Assembly (NCBI GenBank): GCA_905160935.1
Contig: CAJHZI010000495.1
Span: 1,202,501 to 1,266,500 of the forward strand
Reading direction: 5' to 3'
DNA from: Enchytraeus crypticus
Taxonomy: Eukaryota; Annelida; Clitellata; Enchytraeida; Enchytraeidae
Length of the DNA: 64,000 nt
Shown here: piece after piece, positions 13,130 through 25,762 of the stretch
How the letters are laid out: the number at the start of each line of letters is the position of its first letter
How positions within the stretch are numbered: position 1 is the stretch's first letter
The notes under the pieces: model-generated
What the model saw: the letters and a program-made list of their open reading frames with translations, nothing else
Told to the model about the DNA's origin: nothing
Database searches by the model: none
Translations under genes and position numbers: made by a program

Positions 13130-13565
13130 ATAATAATAATAATAATCTATTTCGTTTTATTTCATCATCAATCTGACAAACCTTAGCCTTTAACAATATG
13201 AGAGACTACATAACAATGTAACAGAACATTTGCACTAAAAGCCGAGCTAAGATTAATTAACTGTTTTGAATTATGGTTTGTAATTAGCTTACCAATTTTC
13301 TCAGTAATTGAATTAGCCATATCTAATTAACATTTATGAAAAAGGGAATTTCTTTTTTTCTTGTCAATGATTTGATTTCGGGGGTGATATATTCCGGCTC
13401 AGATAAAGTTAAGGCAACTGTTTTAAGTGGGCATAATCTGTCTAGAAGAAACTTTGCCTTAAAATAATGATCAAGGAATCTTGATCGTTTGCAATGGAGG
13501 AGTCATACAATTCTGAATCAGGAATAGTTGCTTTAAATTCAAGGTAATTATCACTATTAGCTGGG
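13130..13565. other. No gene seen; short (AAT)n at 13128-13145
   Basis: AT-rich sequence between two LINE fragments; no supported feature beyond the short triplet run. Confidence 0.45.
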
Positions 13566-13567
13566 GC

Positions 13568-14706
13568 TCTCTCCCTTAGTGCACTGCCTACTGGCAGGTC
13601 CATGGTACATAGCGAATCCACTATTCTCTGTCTTCCGCCTTCCTCTTCATTTCCACACATGAGTGGATCTTTAAATCATCTAACATACCTAATCTCGGCC
13701 TGTCTCTTTTTCCTTCCATTCTACCTTCTTTGACCTCTTTTAATAGACCTTCCCCCCTTGGAATGTGTCCTATCCATCTCTTCTTCCTATTTCTTAATAT
13801 ATTTATCAACTGTCTACCTGTGCCAACTGTCTCCAGGACTTCTTCATTTGTAACCTTTTGGGTCCAGCTAATCCCCTCCATTCTTTTTCAAATCCACATT
13901 TCCAGTGCATCCAGTTTCCTAATATCTTCCTTCCTTAAGGTCCATGTTTCACATCCATACAATAGCGTGGTCCAAACCAAAGTTTTCACTATCTTTATCT
14001 TTGTGTCTTTCTTTAGACTTTTTGTTAATAGTTCTTTTCTACTACCAAATGCCGCTTTTGCTTGTGCAATCCTACTGCATATTTCCGTCTCACATTTCCC
14101 ATCATCGGTTATAGTATGACCCAAATATTTGAAACTCCTTACCTGTTCCAATTTCGTACCATTTATTGTGATATTAACTTCACCTTTATTATTGGACACT
14201 CTCATAACCTTGGTCTTTTTTATATTAATCTTCATGCCATATCTCAAAGTCGTATCATTCAGCCTATCCATTATCTTCTGCAATCCAATCTCGCTGCCCG
14301 CTACCATTCCTTGGTCATCTGCAAATCGTACATCTTGTAACAAACTCCCACCTACTTTTATTCCTTATCCAAGTCTTCCATGGCTTCATTCATCATTGCC
14401 TCAGCAATGATGGATAAAGCCATGCCTCGTAAATGTTAAACAGCAGCGGCGAAATGCTACAACCTTGTCTTACTCCACGTCCTATATCACCTTCTTCTGA
14501 GTATTCTTGTTGGATTTTGATTAGTGCTTTTTGATTCATGTACAAGTTCAAAATTAGTCTTTTATCTCTCCAGTCAATTCCTATGGTTTTTAAGATATTC
14601 TTTATCGTTATCCAATCAATCCTGTCAAAGGGCTTCTCGAAGTCTACAAAGCATACAAAAACGTCATTTCCATATACTAAGCTTCTACCATATTCTAGCT
14701 GGAGCT
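13568..14706 (-). mobile_element. LINE type 1 fragment with reverse transcriptase motifs
   Basis: The longest type 1 copy. From 14706 downward it reads DVFVCFVDFEKPFDRIDW (RT palm A), GVRQGCSISPLLFNIY (palm B), then FADDQGMVAGSE (the catalytic xADD box), MKINIKKTKVM, FKYLGHTITDDGKC, LLYGCETWTLRKEDI and RWIGHIPRGEGLL. It closes with a basic stretch, [12 protein letters not shown] and (GA)-type sequence. Frame breaks occur around 14345-14420 and 13880. The 5' half of the element (endonuclease) is missing. At least eight shorter copies in the window share its 3' end, so this family was active here. Clade assignment is left open. Confidence 0.85.
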
Positions 14707-14839
14707 ATTGGGCGAAATAAACTTAAAAACTGAACCTGGCTTTGAACCCAAACCTCTCAAACCGAAAGCAGACGTTGACGTCTAGACGTCTAGCAATGTA
14801 CCATATGACTCTGAAGAAATCAATGTATAGAAATGTCTA

Positions 14840-15170
14840 ATATAGAAAAGTTTTTTTAAATTATAAATATAACGTTACTATGATATTTGTACTCGCCAGA
14901 AATTTAGAGTGGACACATAAAAAAGCTGTAATTAGGGTTAATATTTTAGAATTATATATTAATATTATGACCATGTGATTTAATTAAAATATATACTTAT
15001 CATAAACTTTGCACTCGTCAAAACGTTTAGTGGAGAAATGATAGACCTGTAATTAGCGTTAATATTTAGGAATTATAGATTTGGCGCTGTTATTAAATTA
15101 AATTATATAGTCTCAGTAAATTATAATTGTCAATAGACAGAGCTGTAATTAGCGTAAATATTAACTAATG
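14840..15170 (+). repeat. About 120-bp satellite-like repeat, three units
   Basis: Units contain agctgtaattagSgttaata, followed by ggaattata and a variable AT-rich part; they start near 14925, 15045 and 15138. A related unit lies at 27355-27480. Confidence 0.65.
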
Positions 15171-15477
15171 CTATCACGTAAGCCAACCTTTCTTTTATTT
15201 CAAAATTTTCCTATTTTGAATCCACGTATCCATGTACAGAGGTCTGGCAGATACTCATACAGATGACAACCAGGGACTTCCCGTACATCATACGAAACTG
15301 AAGGAATCAAAAATAATTAACATAAAGAATATACCGCGGACAGCTTCCTTAAGGAGTGCTTGAAACCGTATAATAGTTGTAATAGTTATAACTAGTCTGA
15401 ACTTTAATCAATATAGGCCTATTCATTAAACGGTTGTTACAGAACTAAAGTTATTTCTATATAGCCATTAAGAAAGC

Positions 15478-15617
15478 TGTTAAAGCTAATGTTAACGTCA
15501 GTTTCCTCACTCGAAAGCGATGTCAGCGACGGGCGCGCCCAGGATTTGATTTTGAACCCTGCACATACTGATCCGCGGTCGAGTGTCTTACCGACTTCGC
15601 CACTGGCTCCAGCCAGT
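15478..15617 (-). repeat. SINE family B copy
   Basis: Full length; a small duplication (gatttgattttgaaccc) lengthens the B box region. Confidence 0.85.
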
Positions 15618-15754
15618 GATTATTTTATAGACCCTATTATTATTTGCTGCATTTCATCTGTATAAATATATGTAGGCTATGCATCCTTCATAACTAAACA
15701 GGAAATTAATTTTAGTTGAGTCGAGAAGTTTAACAGTTTAAAGTAAACATGCAT

Positions 15755-15935
15755 TATTGTGATCAACTGTGTTGATATCTATCACTTTTAATATCACCTG
15801 TTTAAACTGTTAAGCAATTTACAATATTTGACTTATAACCAGTCCAACGAATGTCCAAGATTTAACTCTCAGATATGCTGGGATTCGAACCCACTAGGGT
15901 TCGAATCCACTAGGGTTCGAATCCCAGCCGCGTTA
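15755..15935 (-). repeat. SINE family C, rearranged at its B box
   Basis: The minus-strand copy runs normally to ctgggattcgaaccc, then reads actagggttcgaatcc twice and ends as a plus-strand stretch gggttcgaatcccagccgcg. The near-palindromic B box has fused two opposite half-copies and been triplicated. Confidence 0.7.
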
Positions 15936-16129
15936 TAATAATAATAATAATACAACGTTAATTATTATTAATAATATTAATCACTTCAGGATCTGTCATT
16001 TATAACTTCATGAGGTTACCCCTACGCCTCAGCTATTAAGACAATTTTAACAACATAGGCCTATATTAGGCCTATATATCATATGTATAGGGCATGCATC
16101 GAAAAGATAAAATTGATGAGGGTGTACCA

Positions 16130-16770
16130 TGTTGGATGTGAAGTCAATAATATAATAAATAATACGAAATTGGAACAGGTTAGGAGTTTAAATATCTAAG
16201 TCATACTGCAAGAGATGAAGGGAAATGTGAGACTGAAGTATGGAGTAGGCCTTTATTGGATTACACATGCAAAAGAGGCATTGGGTAATAAGAAGGAATT
16301 TTAAAACAAGTCTGAAGAAAGCCACAAAGATAAAGATTGTGAAATCCTTGGTATGAACCACGTTATTATATGGGTGTGAAATATGAACCTTAAGAAAGGA
16401 AAATATCAGGAAATAGAGGCATTGGAAATATGGATATGGAGAACAATGGAAAGGACTAACTAGACTCAAAACGTTACAAATGAAGTAGTTTTGGAGAAAG
16501 CTGGTATAGCTAACAAGTTGATAAATGCATAAAGAAATAGGAAGAAGAGCTGGATGGGACGAAACAATAATAAGGGGGAAAAATACTAAAAGATATCATA
16601 GAAGGCAGAAAGGAAGGAAAGAGAGGCAGAGGCAGGCCGAGACTAGGAATGTTAGATGCTTTAAACATCCACTCGTATGTGGACATAAAGAGGAATTCTT
16701 AAGACAGAGAAGTGTGAAGGCATGATATGAATGGACCAGCCAGTAGGCAGTGCACTAAGAGAGAGATGCA
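16130..16770 (+). mobile_element. LINE type 1 fragment
   Basis: Carries the post-RT region with agatgaagggaaatgtgaga, mutated counterparts of CETWTLRKE, aggcagaggcaggccgagac and the end cagccagtaggcagtgcact plus aagagagagatg. Multiple frame breaks. Confidence 0.8.
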
Positions 16771-16774
16771 CCGA

Positions 16775-17365
16775 TAGCCTCGTAACCTATAAGTTTAATT
16801 ATTAGAAATTAACTTTGCTGATCCTAGACTCGCTGAAGCTGCCTTAGAGCTCGCGATTAACTTTTCGTTGGAGTAGGCCTACAGTACGGACTTTAGGATG
16901 CTTTTGCGCTGCAATCTTAAGCTTTGGCCCGCAGTATAACTACATGAGAGGTTTATTTCTCGCAGATGTTCTGAGGATTCTGTCGAGCATAGAGCAAAGC
17001 TGTTTTTCCACAGGTTGATTGTGACTTGGATAAAAACTATAAATAAATATCTAAGAAAAGGGTTTTACAGACACTAGCATCTTTGATTATTTTAAAATTA
17101 ATACCACATTCGACGACAACCACCTTGGCTCACTTTCTTTCAGAGTCGAAACCCGCTCACTGTATATTACTGTGTCAGTATCTGTGTAATTATTTCTCAC
17201 TGTGTAATTATCTATTATCACAATTAACCAACTTTCGTTTATTGAAAAAAATCATCAGTACTGTGATTACATTGTTTTACCCCGAAAGAAACAATATTAG
17301 CAGAAATACATAAAATATATTGCAGACGTAGTAGTAAATTATGTACAGTGTGTGCTAATTTGCCG
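16775..17365. other. No gene seen downstream of the T-synthase gene
   Basis: AT-rich sequence. It presumably includes the 3' UTR of the minus-strand gene ending at 17369. A poly(A) signal could not be fixed with confidence. Confidence 0.4.
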
Positions 17366-17368
17366 TAG

Positions 17369-20300
17369 TTATGTCGAATTTACTACGGTCATTCCATACG
17401 TTTTAGAATCTTTACTGGTCAGATTCTTAACAGTATGGCTATTTTGCTGGAGATTTATCTCCTTTCCATCAAGTTGTTTCTGCACGGATGACGGTGGTTT
17501 GTAGCAGTCTAACGGAAATAGAGGTGCTTGCTTGGAAGATAAGCTGAGCAGATAGTCAAACATGTACATCTGAGCCGGTGTCACGTAGTGAAAGCTGACA
17601 GATTCGTTACTCAGTATTTTTCTTTTCCCTCGAGGGTTCTGAAAAGGAAATTAATTTAATAATTATACGTGAAGAAGGCAACTCAACTTCATTACTCCCT
17701 TCCTGATTAGTGCTAAATTGTAAATCCACATACTTTATAGTTATATTTCCCTCATTGTGTCCAGGCCATTGAGGAATAGAACAACCGTGAACTGCAAATG
17801 CCTTATGAAGCAACTGAAGAAGAGCCGAGAAAAGCAAAGAGAAGCCACCTCAGAAGAATAAGCCACCTTCAATAGAATAAGCTACAATATGTTGCAGTGT
17901 TTCGTAAGAGGATTTACTATCAATTCGACCAATAACAAACCCTTTACAGTTCACGAGAGCAGAATGTAAGTAGTGATATGCAGGCCTACCGTAATTGGTT
18001 CTTTCACTTAGCAGAACTTTAGAGCAATTTACGGTTTTTTTTCTCGTATATATTACAGCACAGAAGTAAGCGAAGGATTGTCATACATGAACTGGACTTT
18101 GTTTTGAAAATTCTTTTCTTTTAACATATGATTCATCAAATAAATCTATACGTTAGAGAGAGAAAAACGCTGAAGATAATGAAAGAATTGAGATCAGTGC
18201 GTATTTCGTATAAATTATATCTCTATCACCAAACATCACAACTATCCAAATTTTCTAAATTTTGAAAACTATATTTAATATCAAAAGTAAATAATTGAAA
18301 ATAGTTTTTGTTTAACAGCATGAGTTTGCTACTTACATTGTATTTGCCAAACTCTTTACCCTGATAGGTTGCAACTCGAGAACTCAATAACCGAGACCTA
18401 GATCTACCACCTAGTGCATCAGACAGTAGAGTATACGGGTTGTGTCCATCAAATATAAATCTATCATCGCTATCACGCGCAGAGTGTGGAGTGATGTTGA
18501 AATAACTTAAGCATTTGCCCATATCCGCGTCTTCAAATCCACCATATTTTGCTCCGGCACAGACTTTTGGATATCGCGTCCGTCCTTGTGTAACTGCTGC
18601 ATGAGCGGCGGAAGTGGATAGGACATATCCAGCTCCTCCGGAATTATATCCTCCGGGCATAAAAGCACTTATCTTCATTCCCAGATAGGCGGGTTTCTGT
18701 GGATCAAACTTCATCAGGTAGTTGATGAGATTCTCGTAGACAATGTACGTGTCGTCATCTGCCTTCAAGTACCAGTCGGTGTCGTTCTGAAAGTTTCTAT
18801 GGATTTCAATAAAGGCAAGAAAATAAATAAATTATATCAGAACCAATTACGACTACTGGAAATGATCTTAAGTAAGATAACGTTTTAGAAATTAAGTTTT
18901 GAACAAGCTTATTTAGAGTAATCTGGATATTAATAAATCTATGATAAAAATATCTAAAATTACTTCTCAACAGTTAGTAATGTTTAAAATTAAGTTAATG
19001 TTAGCCTTTACTGCTTACTTAAATACCGTACTCTAAAAACTACATATAGTTAATGTTGTTAACTTTTAAAAATTAATTGTATCACTTTTTGAAATACATC
19101 GTACTTTTCGGGCCTTTATGTCCATTTTCACTTTATTCTTAGCACATTTACAATATCATTGTGAATTTTTTGCTTTCAACTTTTTTAGTTGTTTTTCAGG
19201 TCATATAAATATAGCAACTACAGCATACTTAACTATAGAATCTACACAAACGATCAAGAAAAGCCTAAGGTCTATGAATCAAATTAGTCAGTAGTAATTG
19301 CATCGAATCACAATTACGTTTTTTATTTGTCTTCTGTGATACAAAATGCTGCAAAACCTATGGCAACCATACATATCAGGCCAAATTTACTAATTACTAC
19401 ATTAAAATTACTAATAATGACTGAGGTGATTTGAACCAACTAGGATTTAATTCACCTCAGAGTTCATATCCTGAGGTAAAGTGAACCCTCGTGGGTTCGA
19501 ATCCAAGCCGCGCTGATCTGAGAGTAAAGTCTCAGATATTCACTGGACTGGTTATACGGAAATTTTTCTAAATTAGACATCGGTTTAAACATCTGGTATT
19601 AAAAGCGGTAGTTATCAACATAGTTGATCATTTCACTATAATGCGTGTTTACTTTTACAAAAAATATGTATTTTAATGAATTGTAAACAAATCCGTCTAT
19701 GCATCTATCAAATGGAAACTATGTATGTTTTGCATAGCTTGGAGGAATAAATGTCAACATCAATAACCGAACCTGCCTCAATATCCGCAAGATCGATTAC
19801 AGGTATTTATCCAATATTTAGATACATTTTATTGATTCAGTGGATCGATAAATCGATATTTATGCCTAGAATTACTAAAATTGAAGAACGACGTTTACGC
19901 TTTTGATTTTAATATTGCTATGTGATCATCACAAATGATCAATGATCATTTCACTATAGCTATTTTAAATAGTTTGTAATTCCTCTACTGTAGATGCACA
20001 ATGTGTCTATTAAAAACCTGAAGCCGTAGTCTAATGCAGTCATTGTCTTTGTTGTCAGATAAGCGCGACCTTCTGGGACATTCAATGGCACCAGCTCCGT
20101 CGATAGGTCCTTCATGCTGTCTGGAAGATTATCTGGATACTTGTTTCCCTTGGAAAAGAAAAATAGTCTGCGATAGCAATGTCGTGACCACGTTCTTCTA
20201 ACGGCCTCTCCTTTCTTTGGCCAATTACCCACAGTTACAAATATCATACACAGAATCCTTGGAAATTTCGTGCCTACAAACGACAATATTGGATAGTAAT

Positions 20301-20815
20301 ATAATTGAGGTAGATATAGTAGTATTACAGTGTTATTGTCCGCATATTGTCTGAACTGCTGAAGAATTGATCAACCGTCGACTGCTATTGTTCGTAAAAG
20401 ATTTCAAAGCGCTGAGGTACCAACAAAGGTCAAAGCGTCAAACGATCCCAAAAAGGTCAAATTATATTATATTATATGATGACGATGATGATGATGACGA
20501 TGATGATGATGCTGATGATTATGATGATGATGATGATTATGATGGTGATGATGATGGCGATGATGATAGTATCATACAGTAATTTGCCCTTACGGCAAAT
20601 TACTTGATTCCTGTTTATTCAGTGGAAGTTTTAAGTTAACAGATTTAGACTTGCTAGTGTAATATATTTCCTTGATTTTCAAGTTTAATACACATAAAGC
20701 TCTTAAAACTAATGTTAACGTCAGTTTCCTCACTCGAAAGCGATGTCAGGGACGGTTGAGCCCAGGATTTGAACCCCGCACATACTGATTCCCGGTCGAA
20801 TATCTTACTGGCATG

Positions 20816-20863
<48 letters not shown>

Positions 20864-20874
20864 CATTTATATAC

Positions 20875-20924
<50 letters not shown>

Positions 20925-22332
20925 CCTATATATATTCATGCATGTACAAAACGGTCATTTGGAAATCCAAATGCATCTCATTGTTTAATTCGATGGCATT
21001 GTTTTTATTCGATTAATTACAGATAAAAGTAGCGACGCTTTAGAGAGATCAGAGATGCTTCGAATCGTTATTTTACTAGGACGAACAAAATATCCAATCT
21101 TGTTTCAACAATCTCAACGTCTTCTTCATTCAATGTACTAAATTATTAAATTATTAGGTTGCCTCTTAGTCTGCCCCTATTTTAGAGAAACTGTTAGGAA
21201 CTCATAGAGTCAGTACCAGGCACAAACGAGTACACATAGACGAGACAAAATATAGTCGTACGCCTACTTACATGACTTGTCGTTTAACGAAGTAAAACGT
21301 TTAAAACATTTTATTTAATATTATTTAGGCTATTCATTTATATTTGCCCTTGTTTTTAATTACAATTGCCTATCTTAGTCTTTAATTCGATTGTATGCAG
21401 TAGATTGTATTCTAGTTAAGAGAAACCGATATGATCTCCATGCTCAACCCATGTTTAATACATTTCGATAAATACATATATACAAATACATATATACAAA
21501 TACATATAGACAAATACATACATACAAATACATATAGACAAATACATATAGACAAGTACATAATAACAAATACATATAGACAACTACATAGCGACAAATA
21601 CATATAGACAAATACATTGAGTCAAATACATATTGACAATATATATATAGACAAAACCTATAGACAACTACATACAGACAAATACATATAGAAGAATAGG
21701 CCTACATATGGACAAAGAGTGGCCTATATAATTTGCATAGACAAATACATACGGACTTATAGACTACTTAATGAATAATATATATGGACAAATACATATA
21801 GAAAAATACATATAGAAAATTACATATGGATATATATAAATATACATATAAACGATACAAAATTCAATAGTACTTACATGACTTATCTTTAAAAGAATTC
21901 GTTGACATTTTAAAATTGCCATACTTATTTACTTTGATTTCGGCGAAAATTTCTCCATTTAAATCAACTAGAAGAAATACAATGATCCACGCTGCAGCAA
22001 TAAGTGAAAGAGCTAAATAAATGCTTTCTGAAAATACAATTTACAACAAAGAAATTAATTACTTATGACAGTCATCAATACTTATTAAAGTCTTTAATTT
22101 GCCTCAATTTGTAGACTTTAATTTATCATTGATCTGAGAAACTTAGACATTCTAGCAAAAGGCAGACATTGTATAAATAGCCTAAAGCAGATAAACTGCC
22201 TACATTAAAATTAAAATAAATCCGCAATTTCATCGACGAAGGACATCACTTTTTGCTCAAGTTTTCAATTTGATATGAAGAGCATCTAGAACCCTTATCG
22301 TATAACCCAAGTATACTAAACTTATATATACA

Positions 22333-22390
<58 letters not shown>

Positions 22391-22604
22391 GTGTATATAT
22401 ATATATGCGTGTGTGTGTTTGTGTGTTTGTAGATGTAAATTGAATTATATATATATATATACATACATGTACATAATATACAACTATATATGTATATACA
22501 AGTATTATGAAGTAGTATACAAGTATTTGAAGAATATGATACTATGTATAAGAGCATATCTGTGGTAAGGAAGGTCTAAAGGCCTCACTGGCACACGTAG
22601 CCAT
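17369..22604 (-). CDS. C1GALT1: Core-1 beta-1,3-galactosyltransferase (T-synthase), five exons
   Basis: This enzyme transfers galactose from UDP-Gal to GalNAc-Ser/Thr, making core 1 O-glycans in the Golgi lumen. Exons (minus strand): 22604-22589, 22027-21878, 20273-20018, 18796-18337 and 17638-17369. All phases join and give 383 codons plus stop, near the family's usual 360-odd. Order of parts: short tail MATCAK; one membrane anchor ([21 protein letters not shown], split here as [11 protein letters not shown] and [10 protein letters not shown], about 8-28), the type II topology expected; stem; [10 protein letters not shown] and [10 protein letters not shown]; then [12 protein letters not shown] with the metal-binding DDD at about 154-156, [19 protein letters not shown] and [13 protein letters not shown] near the end. 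The last three catalytic exons are certain. The anchor exon is supported by its conserved open copy at 2449-2598. The first exon is an inference (upstream in-frame stop, matching phase). The C-terminal exon lacks the usual WYWNYNYY-type segment. Confidence 0.85.
17755..17880 (+). repeat. SINE family A2 copy in C1GALT1 intron 4
   Basis: The head gtgtccaggccattgaggaa with aaccgtgaactgcaaatgcc is the A-type head, but it ends agagaagccacctcagaa. A related copy lies at 28060, and a reversed piece at 28950. Confidence 0.6.
18797..20017 (-). other. C1GALT1 intron 3
   Basis: The longest intron of the gene, AT-rich. It is bounded by a gttttt donor (weak) and an atccatag acceptor; an alternative acceptor 10 nt further in would break the frame. 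It holds a SINE C copy at about 19430-19650 and no other feature I can support. Confidence 0.6.
19430..19650 (+). repeat. SINE family C copy
   Basis: Body and tail with cctcgtgggttcgaatccaa, gctgatctgagagtaaagtc and gatcatttcactataatgcg. The A-box end is missing or replaced by an inverted scrap of the same family (attcacctcagagttcatat). Confidence 0.75.
20333..20575 (+). repeat. SINE family A copy with (GAT)n tail
   Basis: The head tgtctgaactgctgaagaat and tgatcaaccgtcgactgc is present here; the matching copy at base 1 is cut by the window edge. The GAT-rich tail spans about 20478-20571. It lies in C1GALT1 intron 2, only 60 bp upstream of the exon at 20273. Confidence 0.8.
20700..20930 (-). 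repeat. SINE family B copy followed by two (TA)n runs
   Basis: The SINE spans 20700-20812; TA runs lie at 20823-20855 and 20881-20923. The corresponding SINE and TA cluster in copy A is 433-765. Confidence 0.85.
21430..21865. repeat. 12-14 bp minisatellite (acaaatacatatag), expanded copy
   Basis: About 30 imperfect units, including caaatacatatatac and caaatacatatagac. Both flanks carry the motif acttacatgact (minus strand agtcatgtaagt), that is, two copies of the donor side of the membrane-anchor exon of C1GALT1 (21878 and about 21267). Confidence 0.8.
22325..22470. repeat. (TA)n microsatellite with TG run
   Basis: The counterpart of 2893-3870 in copy A but without the foldback insertion. 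Confidence 0.9.
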
Positions 22605-22864
22605 GATGCTGGGCACTCTCTTCTACTAAAATGAGATAATATCCGCGGCAGCCCGCTAACTGAACCAGAGGCATAGGGTATGTAATATTATTTCCCTATA
22701 GCTCTGTCTCCTCTCATTGTACTGTTCTCTATTACGCCTCGGCACACCTTGGGGTTTTTATAACCTAGTCTATTAACTGGCAAATGTTAAAACGTCACTA
22801 TTGATCCACATAGGCCTAGTTCAAATGTAAATTTCGATGTAAACTATATCGTATAGTCCAAAAT

Positions 22865-23160
22865 TTTCGTCCTAAAATCTGGTGCATAGATACGTTTATG
22901 AGATTTAGGGCATCCTATGCAAAGATTCTAATTTCTTATTTTTAAAGTTCTAATTTCCGTAGTTTTGTGCTAGAATTCTGCACAATTTTTACTACACTTT
23001 TCATTCAGGCGAAAGTGTATCTATTGCCATAAAGTAAGCAAGGAAATAAATAAAATCCTTAACATTGAGCTAACGAAAGTCTCAATAGATCAGTGTGTAG
23101 AGCGTCATGCAGCGACAGACTTTCCATGTGGTCGTTGAATCAATTCTCGTCCGAAATGGG
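22865..23160 (+). repeat. Dispersed repeat family D copy
   Basis: Shared with 4305-4600 at the same place in the duplication, hence older than it. Confidence 0.75.
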
Positions 23161-23229
23161 TCACGAAGAGGTAAATGTTTACATTTTTATTAAAGAAATG
23201 GGTAAGTTTTTGAAAAGTCATGCTTGTGC

Positions 23230-23485
23230 CCACTTGACAACGGATAGATATCACAAGAATTGAAAGATGTATTGTAGATATAATGTCCTGACAGTGAATG
23301 ATTTACTAAAAGAGGTAACTGAAGAAAAATGTAAGGAAGAAATGTTTGAGCAAAACCGAGACTTCAGATGCTGGATGATATGATTCGTATGTTAATATGA
23401 AGAGGAAAGTGGAGGATAAAATGTGGAAGCATTTTATGCCAAGGACATTTCAATAGGTAGTGCACTAACAGAGACATGGACAGAG
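23230..23485 (+). mobile_element. LINE type 1 tail, shared with copy A
   Basis: Matches 7505-7770: tcctgacagtgaatgattta, acttcagatgctggatgata and ccaaggacatttcaataggt. Heavily decayed. Confidence 0.7.
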
Positions 23486-23756
23486 AGAGCAAAAGCAAGA
23501 GTGGGAGCATTTTACATAAATATATACAGATATGGAAGTCTTCGTTACGCTTTGATGCACAGTAGGCTACCTCAATGAGGCATCTTAGAACCATTCAAGA
23601 TTCTATAGGAAACATATTTAATGCACCTTTTAGCTCTTACAGGATGGTTCTCTTGGGCGCAAGTCAATGAGCATTATATGTTCTGCAAGCTTCGCAGAAA
23701 CGCCTAGCGACATGGTTGATATAGACTAGTCACAGTATGTTAGGCCTCAGCGATAT

Positions 23757-25117
23757 AAGGCAAGGCGGATTCTTGAGTCCTGTTTTATTCTCGACTTACG
23801 TTAATAATTTACTGGACAAATTTTCCAAAGTTGGATGTTTCTGCAAAGGTTTTCCAGTTAGTGCCATCATGTATGCCGATGATATAATATTGTTAGTAAT
23901 TATTTTATACAGATATGAAAGTCTTCGTTACGCTTTGATGCATAGTAGGCTACCTCAATGAGGCACTTTAGAACCATTCAAGATTCTACATGTATAGGAA
24001 ACAAATTTCATGCACCTTTTAGCTCTTACAGGATGGTTCTCTTGGGCGCAAGTGAATGAGCAATATATGTTCTGCAAGCTTCGCAGAAACGCCTAGCGAC
24101 ATGTATAGTTGATAGAAATCAATCTAGATAGAATAGAAATAAATCTGACGCTGCATGACGCTCTACACACTGATCTATTGAGACTTTCGTTAGCTCAATG
24201 TTAAGGGTTTTATTTATTTCTTTGCTTAGATAGAAACCATCTATTTCTGAAATGCAGAACATGTTAAATATTTGTAGTATCGAGTTGGAATTACTAGATT
24301 TGCAGATAAATGTTAAAAAATGCTCTTCTTTAAGGATTGGTAATAGATACAATATTAAATGCACAAACTTTTATCTGAGGGACAATGTGATTCCATGGAC
24401 TACTGATGTTAAATATTTAGGCATACATATTTTAGCAGCCAGTAGATTTAAATGCAGCTTTGATTCCGCGAAAATAAAATACTATAGATCTGCCAATGTA
24501 ATATATGCTAGAATGGGAAGCTCGAATAATAAACCTGTGCTACTGAAATTGATATCAACTATGGCTTTACCTTGTTTATCCTACGCCTTAGAAGCACTAT
24601 CTCTAAATAAAACTGAGATTTTAACATTGAATAACCCTTGGTCAAAATCATTTGAAAAAATATTTAACACTTTTGACAAAAATTTAATAAAACAATGCCA
24701 ACTGTACATGGGATATAAACCTATGCTACATCTGTATGCTTTAAAGGTAATGTCGTTCTTTGGATCTATTTCAGGATCAGGCAACATTATGTTAAGGACG
24801 CTTGAGTAAGTATCTAGCAGTGAGTTATATATGCAGATTGGCACATGTTTAATGCTGATACGATTTTGTTTGAGAATAACTACAGAAGTATAATAAATGC
24901 TCATTTTGAGAAATTGTGAAGGTGAATATACCTTCACAATGATGTAGAGAAAAGCTTGATGTGCACAGCATAGCTTTCGTTTATATGTTTTGTTTATGTG
25001 CTGCAATTTTATTTTCACTGTGTATTTGCATATTGTTTCTTTGATTTTGTTTCACTGTGCAATGAATGTGTTTTGTTTGTCCAAGTGGCGGAAATAAAGA
25101 TATATATATATATATAT
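23757..25117 (+). mobile_element. CR1/L2-like LINE fragment with internal insertion
   Basis: RT motifs are RQGGFLSPVLFSTYVNNLLD (palm B), SAIMYADDIILLV (catalytic YADD box), then after an interruption LDLQINVKKCSSLRIGNRYN, WTTDVKYLGIHI, KIKYYRSANVIYARMGS and MALPCLSYALEALSL. The 3' part from 24252 is open to 24809. It ends gtggcggaaataaag and then TA repeats. Copy A has none of it (break at about 8090), so it inserted after the duplication. The 5' part is missing. Clade named by look only. Confidence 0.75.
23900..24240 (+). repeat. Flanking-sequence copy inserted into the LINE
   Basis: 23900-24110 is a close copy of 23515-23700 (tatgaaagtcttcgttacgc, gcttcgcagaaacgcctagc), and 24128-24226 is an inverted copy of 23030-23115 (family D end). 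Together they split the LINE frame between YADDIILLV and the ISEMQNML segment. Confidence 0.75.
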
Positions 25118-25315
25118 AACTAAATATAGAGGTAAAAATGGTATAGGCCTTATGGAATCCTATGCTCACTAGTGAAATGACATAGGCCTATTGTATGAGA
25201 GTGCACGTATGTCTCTCGTTAAATGTATAACATACGTAGGCCTAACCATGGTAACAAAATGTAATTTCTCCGATCCGTCATCTGTAGATTAATTTCCGTC
25301 GTAGAAAATAACGAT

Positions 25316-25452
25316 AAAGCTAAAGCTAAGGTTAACGTCAGTTTCCGCACTCGAAAGCGAAATCAATTACGGGCGAACCCAGGATTTGAACCCCGCACAT
25401 ACTGATCCGCGGTCGAGTATCTTACCGACTTCGCCATTGGCTCCAGCCATGA
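25316..25452 (-). repeat. SINE family B copy
   Basis: Counterpart of 8287-8424. Confidence 0.85.
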
Positions 25453-25762
25453 TTAAAATATTATTTGTCTTCTATTTATATAGTGATAGTTTTTAATTCT
25501 CTCATAAGGAAAATAACAATCTGTTCCAGATACACCGAGAAGTTTCTCAATTTCTCTCTATGACTTTGAAAATATGTGTTGATTTGTTTAAAAATTTAAT
25601 ATAGTAAAAAATATAATTAGAGATTAATTTCATTAAGATTCAAACGCTTATGACATGATATCTCTATAAGAGACAAATTTAAAGTCGATTTCTCTTTTCT
25701 ATCTAAATAGGATTAATTGGCAGTCGAATCACTGGTATCTGAGCAGAACTATCTGAATTTCT

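Noticed and set aside
17607..17837. Minus-strand frame overlapping the C1GALT1 last exon
   Set aside because: It is mostly a SINE A2 copy in intron 4 and uses a different frame from the real exon.
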